From an uncultured Lachnospiraceae bacterium (lineage in GTDB: Bacteria > Bacillota > Clostridia > Lachnospirales > Lachnospiraceae), in assembly GCA_905193085.1 (NCBI GenBank), contig CAJJNI010000159.1, positions 1 to 5,816 on the forward strand: a stretch of DNA of 5,816 nucleotides, read 5' to 3'. Made by a program: the position numbers and the translations under genes. Position 1 is the first letter of the stretch. Every line of letters starts with the position of its first letter. The notes under the pieces are model-generated. The model was not told where the DNA came from and searched no databases. It saw only the letters and a list, made by a program, of their open reading frames with translations. Of this stretch, positions 1 through 5,380 are shown piece by piece.

Positions 1-1
1 A

Positions 2-1093
2 CTTGATAAAGAACAGAGCAGAAATATTATAAAAAAAGCTGGAGATATATTAAAAAAAGGCGGATTAGTTGCATTTCCTACAGAGACTGTATATGGACTT
101 GGTGCTGATGCGTTAAATCCTGAAGCAGCAAAGAAGATTTACAGTGCTAAGGGACGTCCGTCAGATAATCCGCTTATTGTCCATATAGCAGATTTTGCAG
201 ATATTAAAAAAATTGTTGAGGAAGTTCCTGACAGTGCAAGAATACTTGCGGACAAATTCTGGCCGGGACCACTTACAATGATTTTAAAAAAGTCGGCAGC
301 AGTTCCTGATACTACTTCCGGAGGATTAAATACAGTTGCAATCAGAATGCCTTCCAATAAAATAGCACTTGAGCTTATAAAAGCATCAGGAGGATATATT
401 GCAGCTCCGAGTGCAAATACTTCGGGAAAACCAAGCCCTACAATGGCGGAGCATGTTGCGTCAGATTTAGATGGCAGGATAGATATGCTAATAGACGGTG
501 GAGAAGTTGGTATCGGGCTTGAATCCACAATAGTGGATTTGACAGTGGACAGGCCTGTGATATTAAGACCGGGAGCTATAACACAGCAGATGCTTTCAGA
601 TGTAATAGGAGAAGTTCTTATAGATGAAGCCCTCATAAAAGCAGATTCCACTGTTCGCCCGAAAGCTCCGGGAATGAAGTATAAGCATTATGCTCCAAAA
701 GCTCAGATTACAATTATAGAAGGAAATAAAGAGTCTGTTGTAAAATACATCAATGAAGAAATAAGTAAAAAACTTCAGGAAATGTATGAGCAGGAAGAGG
801 GCAGCGGAAAGAACATTTTTGATAATCCACTAGCACTTGATATTATAGAAGGAAGAATAGGTATTTTATGCAGTGAAGAGACGAAAAACCTCTATCCATA
901 TGGATATGCTAAAAGCGTAGGTCACTATAATAATGAAGAAGAAATAGCCAGAAATCTGTATGCTGTTTTAAGAGATTTTGATAAAACATCAGTAGAGATA
1001 ATTTATTCAGAAAGTTTTTATACACCTAATATGGGACATGCAATAATGAACAGGCTGTTAAAAGCCGCAGGGCATCACAGAATACAGCTTTAA
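2..1093 (+). CDS. tsaC: L-threonylcarbamoyladenylate synthase (Sua5/YwlC type), 5' end outside window
   Basis: The enzyme makes threonylcarbamoyl-AMP from threonine, bicarbonate and ATP, the first step of the t6A37 modification of ANN-decoding tRNAs in the cytoplasm. The reading frame is open from base 2, so the start lies upstream. 363 residues are visible, against about 350 for whole Sua5 proteins, so probably only a few to about 20 are missing. Counting from the first visible codon, the YrdC-like catalytic domain carries FPTETVYGLG (25-34), the KGRPSDNPL motif with Lys50 and Arg52, and the SAN motif (137-139), which together give the K-R-SxN signature. STIVD follows at 175-179. The linker PGMKYKHYAPKA (223-234) leads into the C-terminal Sua5 domain, which marks the long Sua5/YwlC form rather than the short TsaC form. 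The first in-frame ATG (278) falls beyond the catalytic motifs and cannot be the start. The stop codon overlaps the Shine-Dalgarno region of rpiB, suggesting co-translation. Function is secure. Confidence 0.95.
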   Translation, partial: LDKEQSRNIIKKAGDILKKGGLVAFPTETVYGLGADALNPEAAKKIYSAKGRPSDNPLIVHIADFADIKKIVEEVPDSARILADKFWPGPLTMILKKSAAVPDTTSGGLNTVAIRMPSNKIALELIKASGGYIAAPSANTSGKPSPTMAEHVASDLDGRIDMLIDGGEVGIGLESTIVDLTVDRPVILRPGAITQQMLSDVIGEVLIDEALIKADSTVRPKAPGMKYKHYAPKAQITIIEGNKESVVKYINEEISKKLQEMYEQEEGSGKNIFDNPLALDIIEGRIGILCSEETKNLYPYGYAKSVGHYNNEEEIARNLYAVLRDFDKTSVEIIYSESFYTPNMGHAIMNRLLKAAGHHRIQL

Positions 1094-1106
1094 AGGAGGA
1101 GTCGGT

Positions 1107-1535
1107 ATGATAGGTTTGGGAAGCGACCAGGCAGGCTATGCATTAAAACAGGAAGTAATAAAATATTTAAATGAAAAAGGTCTTGAATTTAAAGATTATG
1201 GTTCATACAATGAAGAGTCCGTAGATTATCCGATTTATGGAAAAAAAGTTGCAAAGGCAGTAGCCTCAGGTGAATGTGACAGAGGTATTATAATCTGTGG
1301 TACAGGTATTGGAATTTCAATAGCTGCCAATAAGGTAAAAGGAATAAGAGCAGCATTGTGTTCAGACTGCTTCTCAGCAGAAGCTACAAGGCAGCACAAT
1401 GATGCCAATATTTTAGCTATGGGGGCAAGAGTTATCGGACCGGGACTTGCAATCAAAATAGTAGATACATTCCTTAATACTCCGTTTTCGGGTATAGAAA
1501 GACACCAGCGCAGAATTAATCTGATAGAAGAATAA
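1107..1535 (+). CDS. rpiB: Ribose-5-phosphate isomerase B (RpiB/LacAB family)
   Basis: The product interconverts ribose 5-phosphate and ribulose 5-phosphate in the non-oxidative pentose phosphate pathway. It has 142 residues, the usual family length. AGGAGG at 1094-1099 lies 7 nt before the ATG and only 13 nt separate it from tsaC. By alignment from memory with E. coli RpiB, Cys64 in CGTGIGIS is the catalytic base, Thr66 belongs to the same loop, and His97 in RQHND opens the sugar ring. Arg132 and Arg136 in the C-terminal RHQRR stretch should bind phosphate. Those residues argue for true RpiB rather than LacA or LacB. One oddity is the N-terminal motif, which reads GSDQAG: Gln8 (codon CAG) replaces the usual His of GSDHAG. 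That His is part of the phosphate-side active site in characterised enzymes. Allose-6-phosphate or another aldose phosphate remains possible as a substrate, but ribose 5-phosphate is most likely. Confidence 0.93.
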   Translation: MIGLGSDQAGYALKQEVIKYLNEKGLEFKDYGSYNEESVDYPIYGKKVAKAVASGECDRGIIICGTGIGISIAANKVKGIRAALCSDCFSAEATRQHNDANILAMGARVIGPGLAIKIVDTFLNTPFSGIERHQRRINLIEE

Positions 1536-1558
1536 TAAACTGTGGAAAGGATGAGAGT

Positions 1559-2041
1559 ATGGAGTCACAGAAAAGAGAACATTATATTTCCTGGGACGAA
1601 TATTTTATGGGGATAGCAAAATTATCGGCGATGCGTTCAAAAGACCCTAATACTCAGGTTGGGTGCTGTATCGTCGGAGAGGATAACAGAATTATATCAG
1701 TAGGATATAATGGTTTCCCGAACGGTTGCTCTGATGATGAGTTTCCTTGGACAAGAGAAGGGGAAGATAACAAATATTTCTACACAACACACAGTGAACT
1801 TAATGCGATTTTAAATGCAAAAGGAAGCAACCTTGAAGGGAGCAGACTTTATGTTTCTCTATTTCCATGTAATGAATGTGCAAAAGCAATAATTCAAAGC
1901 GGTATACGGGAAGTAATATATGATTTGGATAAATATGCAGTTACTCCGGCAGTTGTTGCGTCAAAACGAATGCTTAAATCGGCAGGCGTTATTTTCAGAC
2001 AGTATGAAAGAAGCAATAATAATATAACAATTCAGGTGTAG
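1559..2041 (+). CDS. Deoxycytidylate (dCMP) deaminase, DCTD-like
   Basis: Predicted to deaminate dCMP to dUMP, feeding thymidylate synthesis. The 160-residue protein has the zinc cytidine-deaminase fold signature: His78 and Glu80 in THSELNAI (first zinc ligand and proton shuttle) and the PCNEC motif at 103-107 with zinc ligands Cys104 and Cys107. The motif reads HSE where HAE is usual. The match is closer to human DCTD and T4 dCMP deaminase than to B. subtilis ComEB. Shared segments, from memory, include RSKDPNTQVG (26-35), GYNGFPNGCSDDEFPW (49-64) and LFPCNECAKAIIQSGI (101-116). The GYNG..NGCSDD loop belongs to the region that forms the allosteric dCTP/dTTP site in those enzymes, so feedback control by these nucleotides is inferred. 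AAAGGA at 1546-1551 gives a 7-nt spacer to the ATG; another ATG at 1551 is out of frame. The gap from rpiB is 23 nt, consistent with one operon. I give no symbol because comEB would mislead about subtype. Confidence 0.9.
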   Translation: MESQKREHYISWDEYFMGIAKLSAMRSKDPNTQVGCCIVGEDNRIISVGYNGFPNGCSDDEFPWTREGEDNKYFYTTHSELNAILNAKGSNLEGSRLYVSLFPCNECAKAIIQSGIREVIYDLDKYAVTPAVVASKRMLKSAGVIFRQYERSNNNITIQV

Positions 2042-2057
2042 GAGAAACAGGATAAAG

Positions 2058-3029
2058 ATGAAGAAATTATTATTTATATTTAATCCCACTGCAGGGAAAT
2101 CAAGAGTAAAGACAAAGCTTGTTGAAATTTTGGATATATTTGTAAAGGCGGGCTACATGCCGACAGCATATCCTACCCAGTGCAGGGAAGATGCTAAAAA
2201 TATAATTATAAAATATGCAAATGAATATGACCGTATAGTATGCTGCGGAGGAGACGGTACATTAAATGAAGTTGTGACAGGAATGACAGAATTACAGGAA
2301 AAAGTACCGATTGGATATATTCCGGCGGGAAGTACCAATGACTATGCAAAAAGTCTTGGTATACCGACAGAAATGCTGCAGGCTGCGAAGATGGCAGTTG
2401 AAGGTCCGATTTTCAAGACTGATATAGGTCAGTTCAATGACACAAAATTTGTATATGTAGCAGCATTTGGTTTGTTTACGGATGTTTCCTATCAGACAAG
2501 TCAGGAACTGAAAAATGTATTCGGACATGCAGCATATGTTTTTGAAGGTGTCAAAAGTCTTATGTCAATACCTGAATATCATCTCGTAATAGACATAGAC
2601 GGAAGAATAATTGAAGATGATTTCATGTATGGGATGGTGTCTAATACAGTATCTGTAGGCGGATTTAAAAACATGACAAATCAGGAAGTAATACTTGATG
2701 ATGGCTATTTTGAGGCATTATTTGTAAAGAAACCAAACAATCCTATCCAGCTTCATGAAGTGATGCAAAGTCTTTTAAGAGATGGGGTAAGGAGCGAATT
2801 TGTATGTGATTACAAGGCCAAATGTGTGAAAATAAATTCAACAGAGCCGATTGCATGGACACTTGATGGTGAATATGGCGGGGAACACAGCTCAGTTGTA
2901 ATTAAGAACCGTGCAAATTTAATATCGCTTGTAGCCGATACAGGTACTATGGATTTGTCTTCATCAAACCATCTTAAAATTGCAATGTCAAAATATGAAG
3001 ATAAAAATGATTCACAAAATGATAAATAA
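2058..3029 (+). CDS. dagK: Diacylglycerol kinase / YegS-BmrU family lipid kinase
   Basis: A soluble or peripheral ATP-dependent lipid kinase, 323 residues. The likely role is phosphorylating diacylglycerol released by lipoteichoic acid synthesis so that it re-enters phospholipid synthesis as phosphatidate. Visible marks are the N-terminal FNPTAGK (8-14), the nucleotide-binding CCGGDGTLNEVVTG (62-75), PAGSTNDYAKSLG (89-101) in the place of the family's G-T-x-N-D-F-A-R, LDDG (213-216), and the C-terminal LDGE (269-272) containing the acidic residues used for catalysis and metal binding. These define the DAGK catalytic domain plus the YegS-like C-terminal beta domain. The last 25 or so residues are hydrophilic, rich in Ser, Asp, Lys and Asn, and look like a flexible tail. 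There is no signal peptide or membrane span. It starts 16 nt after the deaminase stop; the Shine-Dalgarno could be AGGAG overlapping that stop (2040-2044, long spacer) or AGGA at 2049-2052. The exact lipid substrate is uncertain; the symbol follows the family name. Confidence 0.85.
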   Translation: MKKLLFIFNPTAGKSRVKTKLVEILDIFVKAGYMPTAYPTQCREDAKNIIIKYANEYDRIVCCGGDGTLNEVVTGMTELQEKVPIGYIPAGSTNDYAKSLGIPTEMLQAAKMAVEGPIFKTDIGQFNDTKFVYVAAFGLFTDVSYQTSQELKNVFGHAAYVFEGVKSLMSIPEYHLVIDIDGRIIEDDFMYGMVSNTVSVGGFKNMTNQEVILDDGYFEALFVKKPNNPIQLHEVMQSLLRDGVRSEFVCDYKAKCVKINSTEPIAWTLDGEYGGEHSSVVIKNRANLISLVADTGTMDLSSSNHLKIAMSKYEDKNDSQNDK

Positions 3030-3065
3030 AATATAAAAACTGTTACAAAAAGTTTCATTACAATG

Positions 3066-3094
3066 TTTCTTTTTTCAGTAAAATGGGTTATACT
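3066..3094 (+). promoter_or_regulatory. Weak candidate promoter upstream of the structured island
   Basis: The 76 nt between the lipid kinase stop and the left inverted repeat are strongly AT-rich with A and T tracts and no coding signal. TATACT at 3089-3094 matches the -10 consensus in five of six positions, but the hexamer 17 nt upstream (TTTCTT, 3066-3071) is a poor -35 box. A second -10-like hexamer, TATTAT, sits at 3098-3103. If either is real, the fba transcript would carry the whole 3106-3395 island as a leader of about 330 nt. I see no convincing terminator after the lipid kinase, so read-through from the upstream cluster is an alternative. Confidence 0.25.
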
Positions 3095-3105
3095 AAGTAT
3101 TATAA

Positions 3106-3124
3106 ATGATGTCATGGTCAAAAG
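3106..3124 (+). repeat. Left terminal inverted repeat
   Basis: The arm reads ATGATGTCATGGTCAAAAG. It matches the reverse complement of 3377-3395 at 17 of 19 positions; the differences fall at 3112 and 3115. In RNA, 3112 would form a U-G wobble, so only 3115 is unpaired. Confidence 0.8.
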
Positions 3125-3141
3125 TTTCCAATTATGATGCT

Positions 3142-3157
3142 TGCGGATTGCTCCGCA
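3142..3157 (+). repeat. Hairpin 1 of the island
   Basis: Perfect 6-bp stem TGCGGA / TCCGCA with a 4-nt TTGC loop. Its right arm overlaps another possible stem, GCAC (3155-3158) with GTGC (3162-3165), so the two cannot form together. Confidence 0.65.
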
Positions 3158-3168
3158 CTATGTGCTCC

Positions 3169-3212
3169 CGCGACTTGAGAAACACTCTTCGTGAGTTTCT
3201 CAAGTTATCGCG
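3169..3212 (+). repeat. Hairpin 2 of the island (longest local stem)
   Basis: ACTTGAGAAAC (3173-3183) pairs perfectly over 11 bp with GTTTCTCAAGT (3195-3205). CGCG (3169-3172) with CGCG (3209-3212) extends the stem past a 3-nt bulge. The apex may refold as CAC/GTG (3183-3185 with 3191-3193). There is no T-run after it, so it is not a terminator on the + strand. Confidence 0.75.
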
Positions 3213-3218
3213 ACAGTC

Positions 3219-3249
3219 GCCAAGGTCTCGTGCAAGCACGGACTTTGGC
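3219..3249 (+). repeat. Hairpin 3 of the island
   Basis: GCCAAGGTC (3219-3227) pairs with GACTTTGGC (3241-3249), nine pairs with one G-U. Past a bulged T, CGTG (3229-3232) pairs with CACG (3237-3240) around a CAAG loop. A smaller competing stem is GCGAC / GTCGC at 3210-3220. Confidence 0.7.
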
Positions 3250-3287
3250 TCGTTGTTCGCGTAAATCCTACCCAATATTCGCATATC

Positions 3288-3309
3288 GTGGGATTAACAT
3301 CCCACTTTT
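3288..3309 (+). terminator. Terminator-like hairpin inside the island
   Basis: GTGGGAT (3288-3294) and ATCCCAC (3299-3305) form a perfect 7-bp stem with a TAAC loop, followed directly by TTTT. The shape is that of a short intrinsic terminator on the + strand, about 120 nt before the fba start. The T-run is short and the stem arms could instead pair with the CCCAC and GTGGG of 3343-3370, so termination may be weak or conditional. Confidence 0.35.
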
Positions 3310-3310
3310 A

Positions 3311-3370
3311 TGCTCATATCGGGGCGGGTCACAAAGTCTTTCACCCACCTATGAGCAAGCTCATGTGGGT
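3311..3370 (+). promoter_or_regulatory. Two mutually exclusive hairpins (possible RNA switch)
   Basis: In fold A, TGCTCATA (3311-3318) pairs with TATGAGCA (3350-3357), continued inward by GG / CC (3323-3324 with 3348-3349) and GGGT / ACCC (3326-3329 with 3343-3346). In fold B, ACCCAC (3343-3348) pairs with GTGGGT (3365-3370) and ATGAGC (3351-3356) with GCTCAT (3359-3364) around an AA apex. The strand 3343-3357 is used by both, so only one can form. Either fold could be the stable one; a regulatory role is inference. Confidence 0.4.
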
Positions 3371-3376
3371 TTAGAC

Positions 3377-3395
3377 CTTTTGACCCTGGCATCAT
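3377..3395 (-). repeat. Right terminal inverted repeat
   Basis: The + strand reads CTTTTGACCCTGGCATCAT, whose reverse complement matches the left arm at 17 of 19 positions. It ends 19 nt before the Shine-Dalgarno of the aldolase gene, so the island abuts the translation start region without disrupting it. Confidence 0.8.
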
Positions 3396-3414
3396 GAAAA
3401 TGATTATAATTTTG

Positions 3415-3421
3415 AAGGAGG
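3415..3421 (+). promoter_or_regulatory. Ribosome binding site that fixes the fba start
   Basis: AAGGAGG, a near-perfect Shine-Dalgarno, lies 8 nt before ATG 3430. An upstream in-frame ATG at 3394 would add 12 residues, but it overlaps the right inverted repeat, would place this site inside the gene, and lacks a site of its own. Confidence 0.9.
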
Positions 3422-3429
3422 AATTAAAT

Positions 3430-4293
3430 ATGTTGGTATCAGCAGAAGAAATGTTAAAAAAAGCAAAAGCAGAGCATTATGCAGTAGGACAGTTCAATAT
3501 AAATAACCTCGAGTGGACTAAGGCAGCTTTAAGTGCAGCTATTGAATTAAATTCTCCTATCATCTTAGGTGTTTCCATGGGTGCCGGAAAATATATGACT
3601 GGATATAAGACAGTTGTAGGTATGGTAAAGGGTATGATGGAAGAAATGAATGTTAAAGTTCCTGTAGCTCTTCATTTAGACCATGGTGATTATGAGGGTT
3701 GTAAGAAATGTATCGAAGCAGGATTTTCATCAATAATGTTTGATGGCTCACATCTTCCTATTGAAGAAAATGTTGAGAAGACAAAAGAACTTGTTGCAAT
3801 ATGCAAAGATAAAGGAATGTCTATTGAAGCGGAAGTAGGTTCGATAGGTGGGGAAGAAGACGGAGTTATCGGTAAAGGTGAATGTGCAGACCCACAGGAA
3901 TGTAAGAGAATTGCAGACCTCGGCGTTACAATGCTTGCAGCCGGAATTGGTAATATTCATGGAAAATATCCTGATAACTGGGAAGGTTTAAGCTTTGAGA
4001 CACTTGATGCAATCCAGAAATTAACAGGTGATTTGCCGTTAGTTTTACATGGTGGAACAGGTATTCCTGACGATATGATAAAGAAAGCAATTTCACTCGG
4101 AGTTGCTAAAATCAATGTTAATACTGAATGTCAGATAAGCTTTGCAGCAGGCACAAGAAAATACATTGAATCAGGAAAAGATTTAGTAGGAAAGGGATTT
4201 GACCCTCGTAAACTTCTTGTTCCTGGAACAGAAGCTATTAAAGAAACAGTAATTACCAAAATGAAATTATTTGGTTCAGTAGATAAAGCATAA
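3430..4293 (+). CDS. fba: Class II fructose-1,6-bisphosphate aldolase
   Basis: The zinc-dependent aldolase of glycolysis and gluconeogenesis, cleaving fructose 1,6-bisphosphate to glyceraldehyde 3-phosphate and dihydroxyacetone phosphate. With the start at 3430 it has 287 residues, normal for the Firmicute class II enzymes. The HLDHG motif (82-86) holds catalytic Asp84 and zinc ligand His85. FSSIMFDGSHLP (99-110) and EAEVGSIGGEED (133-144) are family hallmarks. The other zinc ligands are His177 in NIHGKY and His207 in LHGGTG, and the phosphate-binding loops are HGGTGI (207-212) and INVNTE (228-233). All expected residues are intact. Tagatose-bisphosphate aldolases (GatY/KbaY) are close relatives, but the sequence reads like the glycolytic aldolases of clostridia and no galactitol or tagatose genes are nearby. 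The upstream 400 nt are non-coding and structured, so a long leader is possible. No terminator is visible before the next gene, 53 nt on. Confidence 0.95.
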   Translation: MLVSAEEMLKKAKAEHYAVGQFNINNLEWTKAALSAAIELNSPIILGVSMGAGKYMTGYKTVVGMVKGMMEEMNVKVPVALHLDHGDYEGCKKCIEAGFSSIMFDGSHLPIEENVEKTKELVAICKDKGMSIEAEVGSIGGEEDGVIGKGECADPQECKRIADLGVTMLAAGIGNIHGKYPDNWEGLSFETLDAIQKLTGDLPLVLHGGTGIPDDMIKKAISLGVAKINVNTECQISFAAGTRKYIESGKDLVGKGFDPRKLLVPGTEAIKETVITKMKLFGSVDKA

Positions 4294-4346
4294 AATTAAA
4301 TATCTACAAAAATAGAACAAAACACAGACAAAAGGAGCACAAAATT

Positions 4347-5261
4347 ATGAATACAACATTAGTTGTTATGGCAGCCGGTATTGGTAGCAGATTTGGCGGA
4401 GGAATCAAGCAGTTAGAGCCTGTAGGTCCTAATGGTGAAATTATAATGGATTATGCAATTCATGATGCCAAAGAAGCAGGATTTAATAAAGTAGTTTTTA
4501 TAATCCGTAAAGATTTGGAGAAAGACTTCAAAGAGATAATTGGTAACCGTATATCAAAGGTAATTGATATAGATTATGCATTTCAGGAATTAGATAACCT
4601 TCCGGACGGATTCAGCGTTCCGGAGGGAAGAAAGAAACCATTTGGAACAGGTCAGGCAGTTCTTGCATGTAAAGGTATCGTCAATGAACCATTTGCAGTA
4701 ATAAATGCAGATGATTACTACGGAAAAGAAGCTTTTGTAAAAGTTCATGATTTTCTTGTAAATCCTGAAAAATCAGGCAAGAAATATGACTTCTGCATGG
4801 CAGGTTTTATTCTTGGAAATACATTAAGTGATAATGGTGCTGTTACAAGAGGTATCTGTAAAGTCAATGAAGATAACATACTTATAAGTGTCGATGAGAC
4901 AGGTGGAATTGAGCGTGTATCAGCCGATAAAGTTGTATGTGAGAAAAACGGAAAACAGGTTGAAGTATCAGCAGACAGCTATGTATCAATGAATATGTGG
5001 GGATTAACTCCAGATTTCTTTGATGAATTAGAGACCCGTTTTGTAACATTCTTAGAGAACATGAAACCAGAAGAAGGACAGAAAAAAGAATATCTTCTTC
5101 CTATGATAATTGAAGATTTACTTGTTGAAGACAAGGCTCAGGTCAAAGTTCTTGAAACCAAAGATAAATGGTTTGGTGTTACATATAAAGAAGATAAGCA
5201 GGTAGTTGTTGATTCAATCAAAAAGCTTCATGACGAAGGAAAATATCCTGCAAAATTGTAA
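4347..5261 (+). CDS. Sugar-phosphate-type nucleotidyltransferase (NTP_transferase family), substrate unknown
   Basis: A 304-residue cytoplasmic protein with a Rossmann-like nucleotidyltransferase fold. Enzymes of this family join an NTP and a sugar phosphate or similar phosphate to give an NDP-activated product and pyrophosphate. Residues 5-21 form the nucleotide-binding loop, VVMAAGIGSRFGGGIKQ, with Arg15 and Lys21 in the signature positions; the spacing differs from the classical GxGTRL..T...PK of GalU and RmlA. PFGTGQAV (98-105) resembles the uridine/base-contact segment, and INADDYYG (119-126) carries the metal-binding acidic pair Asp122-Asp123. SMNMWG (214-219), KEYLLP (247-252) and DKWFGVTYKED (273-283) are further conserved-looking blocks. 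There is no hexapeptide-repeat acetyltransferase domain as in GlmU or GlgC. AAAGGAG at 4331-4337 gives a 9-nt spacer. It follows fba by 53 nt without a terminator, so co-transcription is likely, but this neighbour does not reveal the substrate. The family call is firm; any specific sugar would be a guess. Confidence 0.8.
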   Translation: MNTTLVVMAAGIGSRFGGGIKQLEPVGPNGEIIMDYAIHDAKEAGFNKVVFIIRKDLEKDFKEIIGNRISKVIDIDYAFQELDNLPDGFSVPEGRKKPFGTGQAVLACKGIVNEPFAVINADDYYGKEAFVKVHDFLVNPEKSGKKYDFCMAGFILGNTLSDNGAVTRGICKVNEDNILISVDETGGIERVSADKVVCEKNGKQVEVSADSYVSMNMWGLTPDFFDELETRFVTFLENMKPEEGQKKEYLLPMIIEDLLVEDKAQVKVLETKDKWFGVTYKEDKQVVVDSIKKLHDEGKYPAKL

Positions 5262-5287
5262 TGACAGATTCAATAAAATTATTTTAG

Positions 5288-5318
5288 GCTGTTAATTTAA
5301 TTTAAGCTGTTAATTTAA
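5288..5318 (+). repeat. 13-nt direct repeat in AT-rich spacer
   Basis: GCTGTTAATTTAA occurs at 5288-5300 and again at 5306-5318, an 18-nt period, followed by a degraded third copy GTTGTTATTAATT at 5319-5331. Close spacing suggests slippage or a binding site; in such AT-rich sequence the former is simpler. The rest of 5262-5427 has a perfect palindrome, CAGATATCTG, at 5333-5342 and no gene. I see no good intrinsic terminator for the nucleotidyltransferase gene. Confidence 0.6.
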
Positions 5319-5344
5319 GTTGTTATTAATTGCAGATATCTGTC

Positions 5345-5353
5345 TGATAAAAT
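5345..5353 (+). promoter_or_regulatory. Candidate extended -10 promoter for the last gene
   Basis: TGATAAAAT is an extended -10 element (TGn plus TAAAAT, five of six to consensus). The -35 region 16-17 nt upstream is poor (TTAATT). Transcription would begin near 5360, giving a leader of about 68 nt that includes the hairpin at 5381-5448. Confidence 0.3.
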
Positions 5354-5380
5354 AATAAGTAAAACATATAAGTGAATTAA

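Larger units (their letters stand above)
3106..3395 (+). mobile_element. Short non-coding element with terminal inverted repeats (MITE-like or structured RNA repeat)
   Basis: A 290-nt island bounded by 19-nt imperfect inverted repeats and filled with hairpins. Hand counting gives about 49% GC over 3121-3360, against an AT-rich spacer on its left and visibly more AT-rich genes around it. It contains at least five local stem-loops: 3142-3157, 3169-3212, 3219-3249, 3288-3305, and either 3311-3357 or 3343-3370. It holds no transposase and no convincing gene. The open frame from GTG 3191 to 3397 runs straight through the hairpins, lacks a Shine-Dalgarno and encodes no recognisable domain. In RNA the ends would pair as a closing helix (17 Watson-Crick pairs plus one G-U). 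No clear target-site duplication is visible, although ATTATAA at 3099-3105 and TTATAAT at 3404-3410 mirror each other just outside. It could be a MITE, an intergenic repeat of the REP/ERIC kind, or a structured leader of fba. Strand is given as that of the downstream gene. Confidence 0.6.

Noticed and set aside
139..651. Long minus-strand open frame inside tsaC
   Set aside because: It lies antisense to clear tsaC coding motifs, has a low-complexity Ser/Ile-rich product and no ribosome binding site. It is a shadow of the real gene.
3030..3079. Possible terminator after the lipid kinase (AAACT ... AGTTT, then a T-tract at 3066-3076)
   Set aside because: The stem is only 5 A/T-rich pairs and the T-tract is about 10 nt away from it, so it does not form a credible intrinsic terminator.
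2810..3121. Minus-strand open frame across the end of the lipid kinase gene and the AT-rich spacer
   Set aside because: It is antisense to conserved kinase sequence, lacks a Shine-Dalgarno, and its product resembles translated AT-rich spacer rather than a protein family.
3106..3395. Known metabolite riboswitch or T-box
   Set aside because: I could not find the conserved T-box sequence, specifier arrangement, or cores of the common riboswitch classes by eye. The hairpins are simple palindromes.
3191..3397. Open frame of 68 codons from GTG within the island
   Set aside because: It has no Shine-Dalgarno, starts in the loop side of a hairpin, runs through four more stem-loops and the right inverted repeat, and its product is Arg/Ser-rich with no recognisable domain. 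It is best explained as chance in a GC-richer repeat, and similar false genes are expected wherever the repeat occurs.
3394..3429. Upstream ATG giving a 299-residue aldolase
   Set aside because: The extra 12 codons overlap the right inverted repeat and would contain the strong Shine-Dalgarno at 3415-3421, which is properly spaced for ATG 3430. The aldolase family begins at MLVSA-type N-termini.
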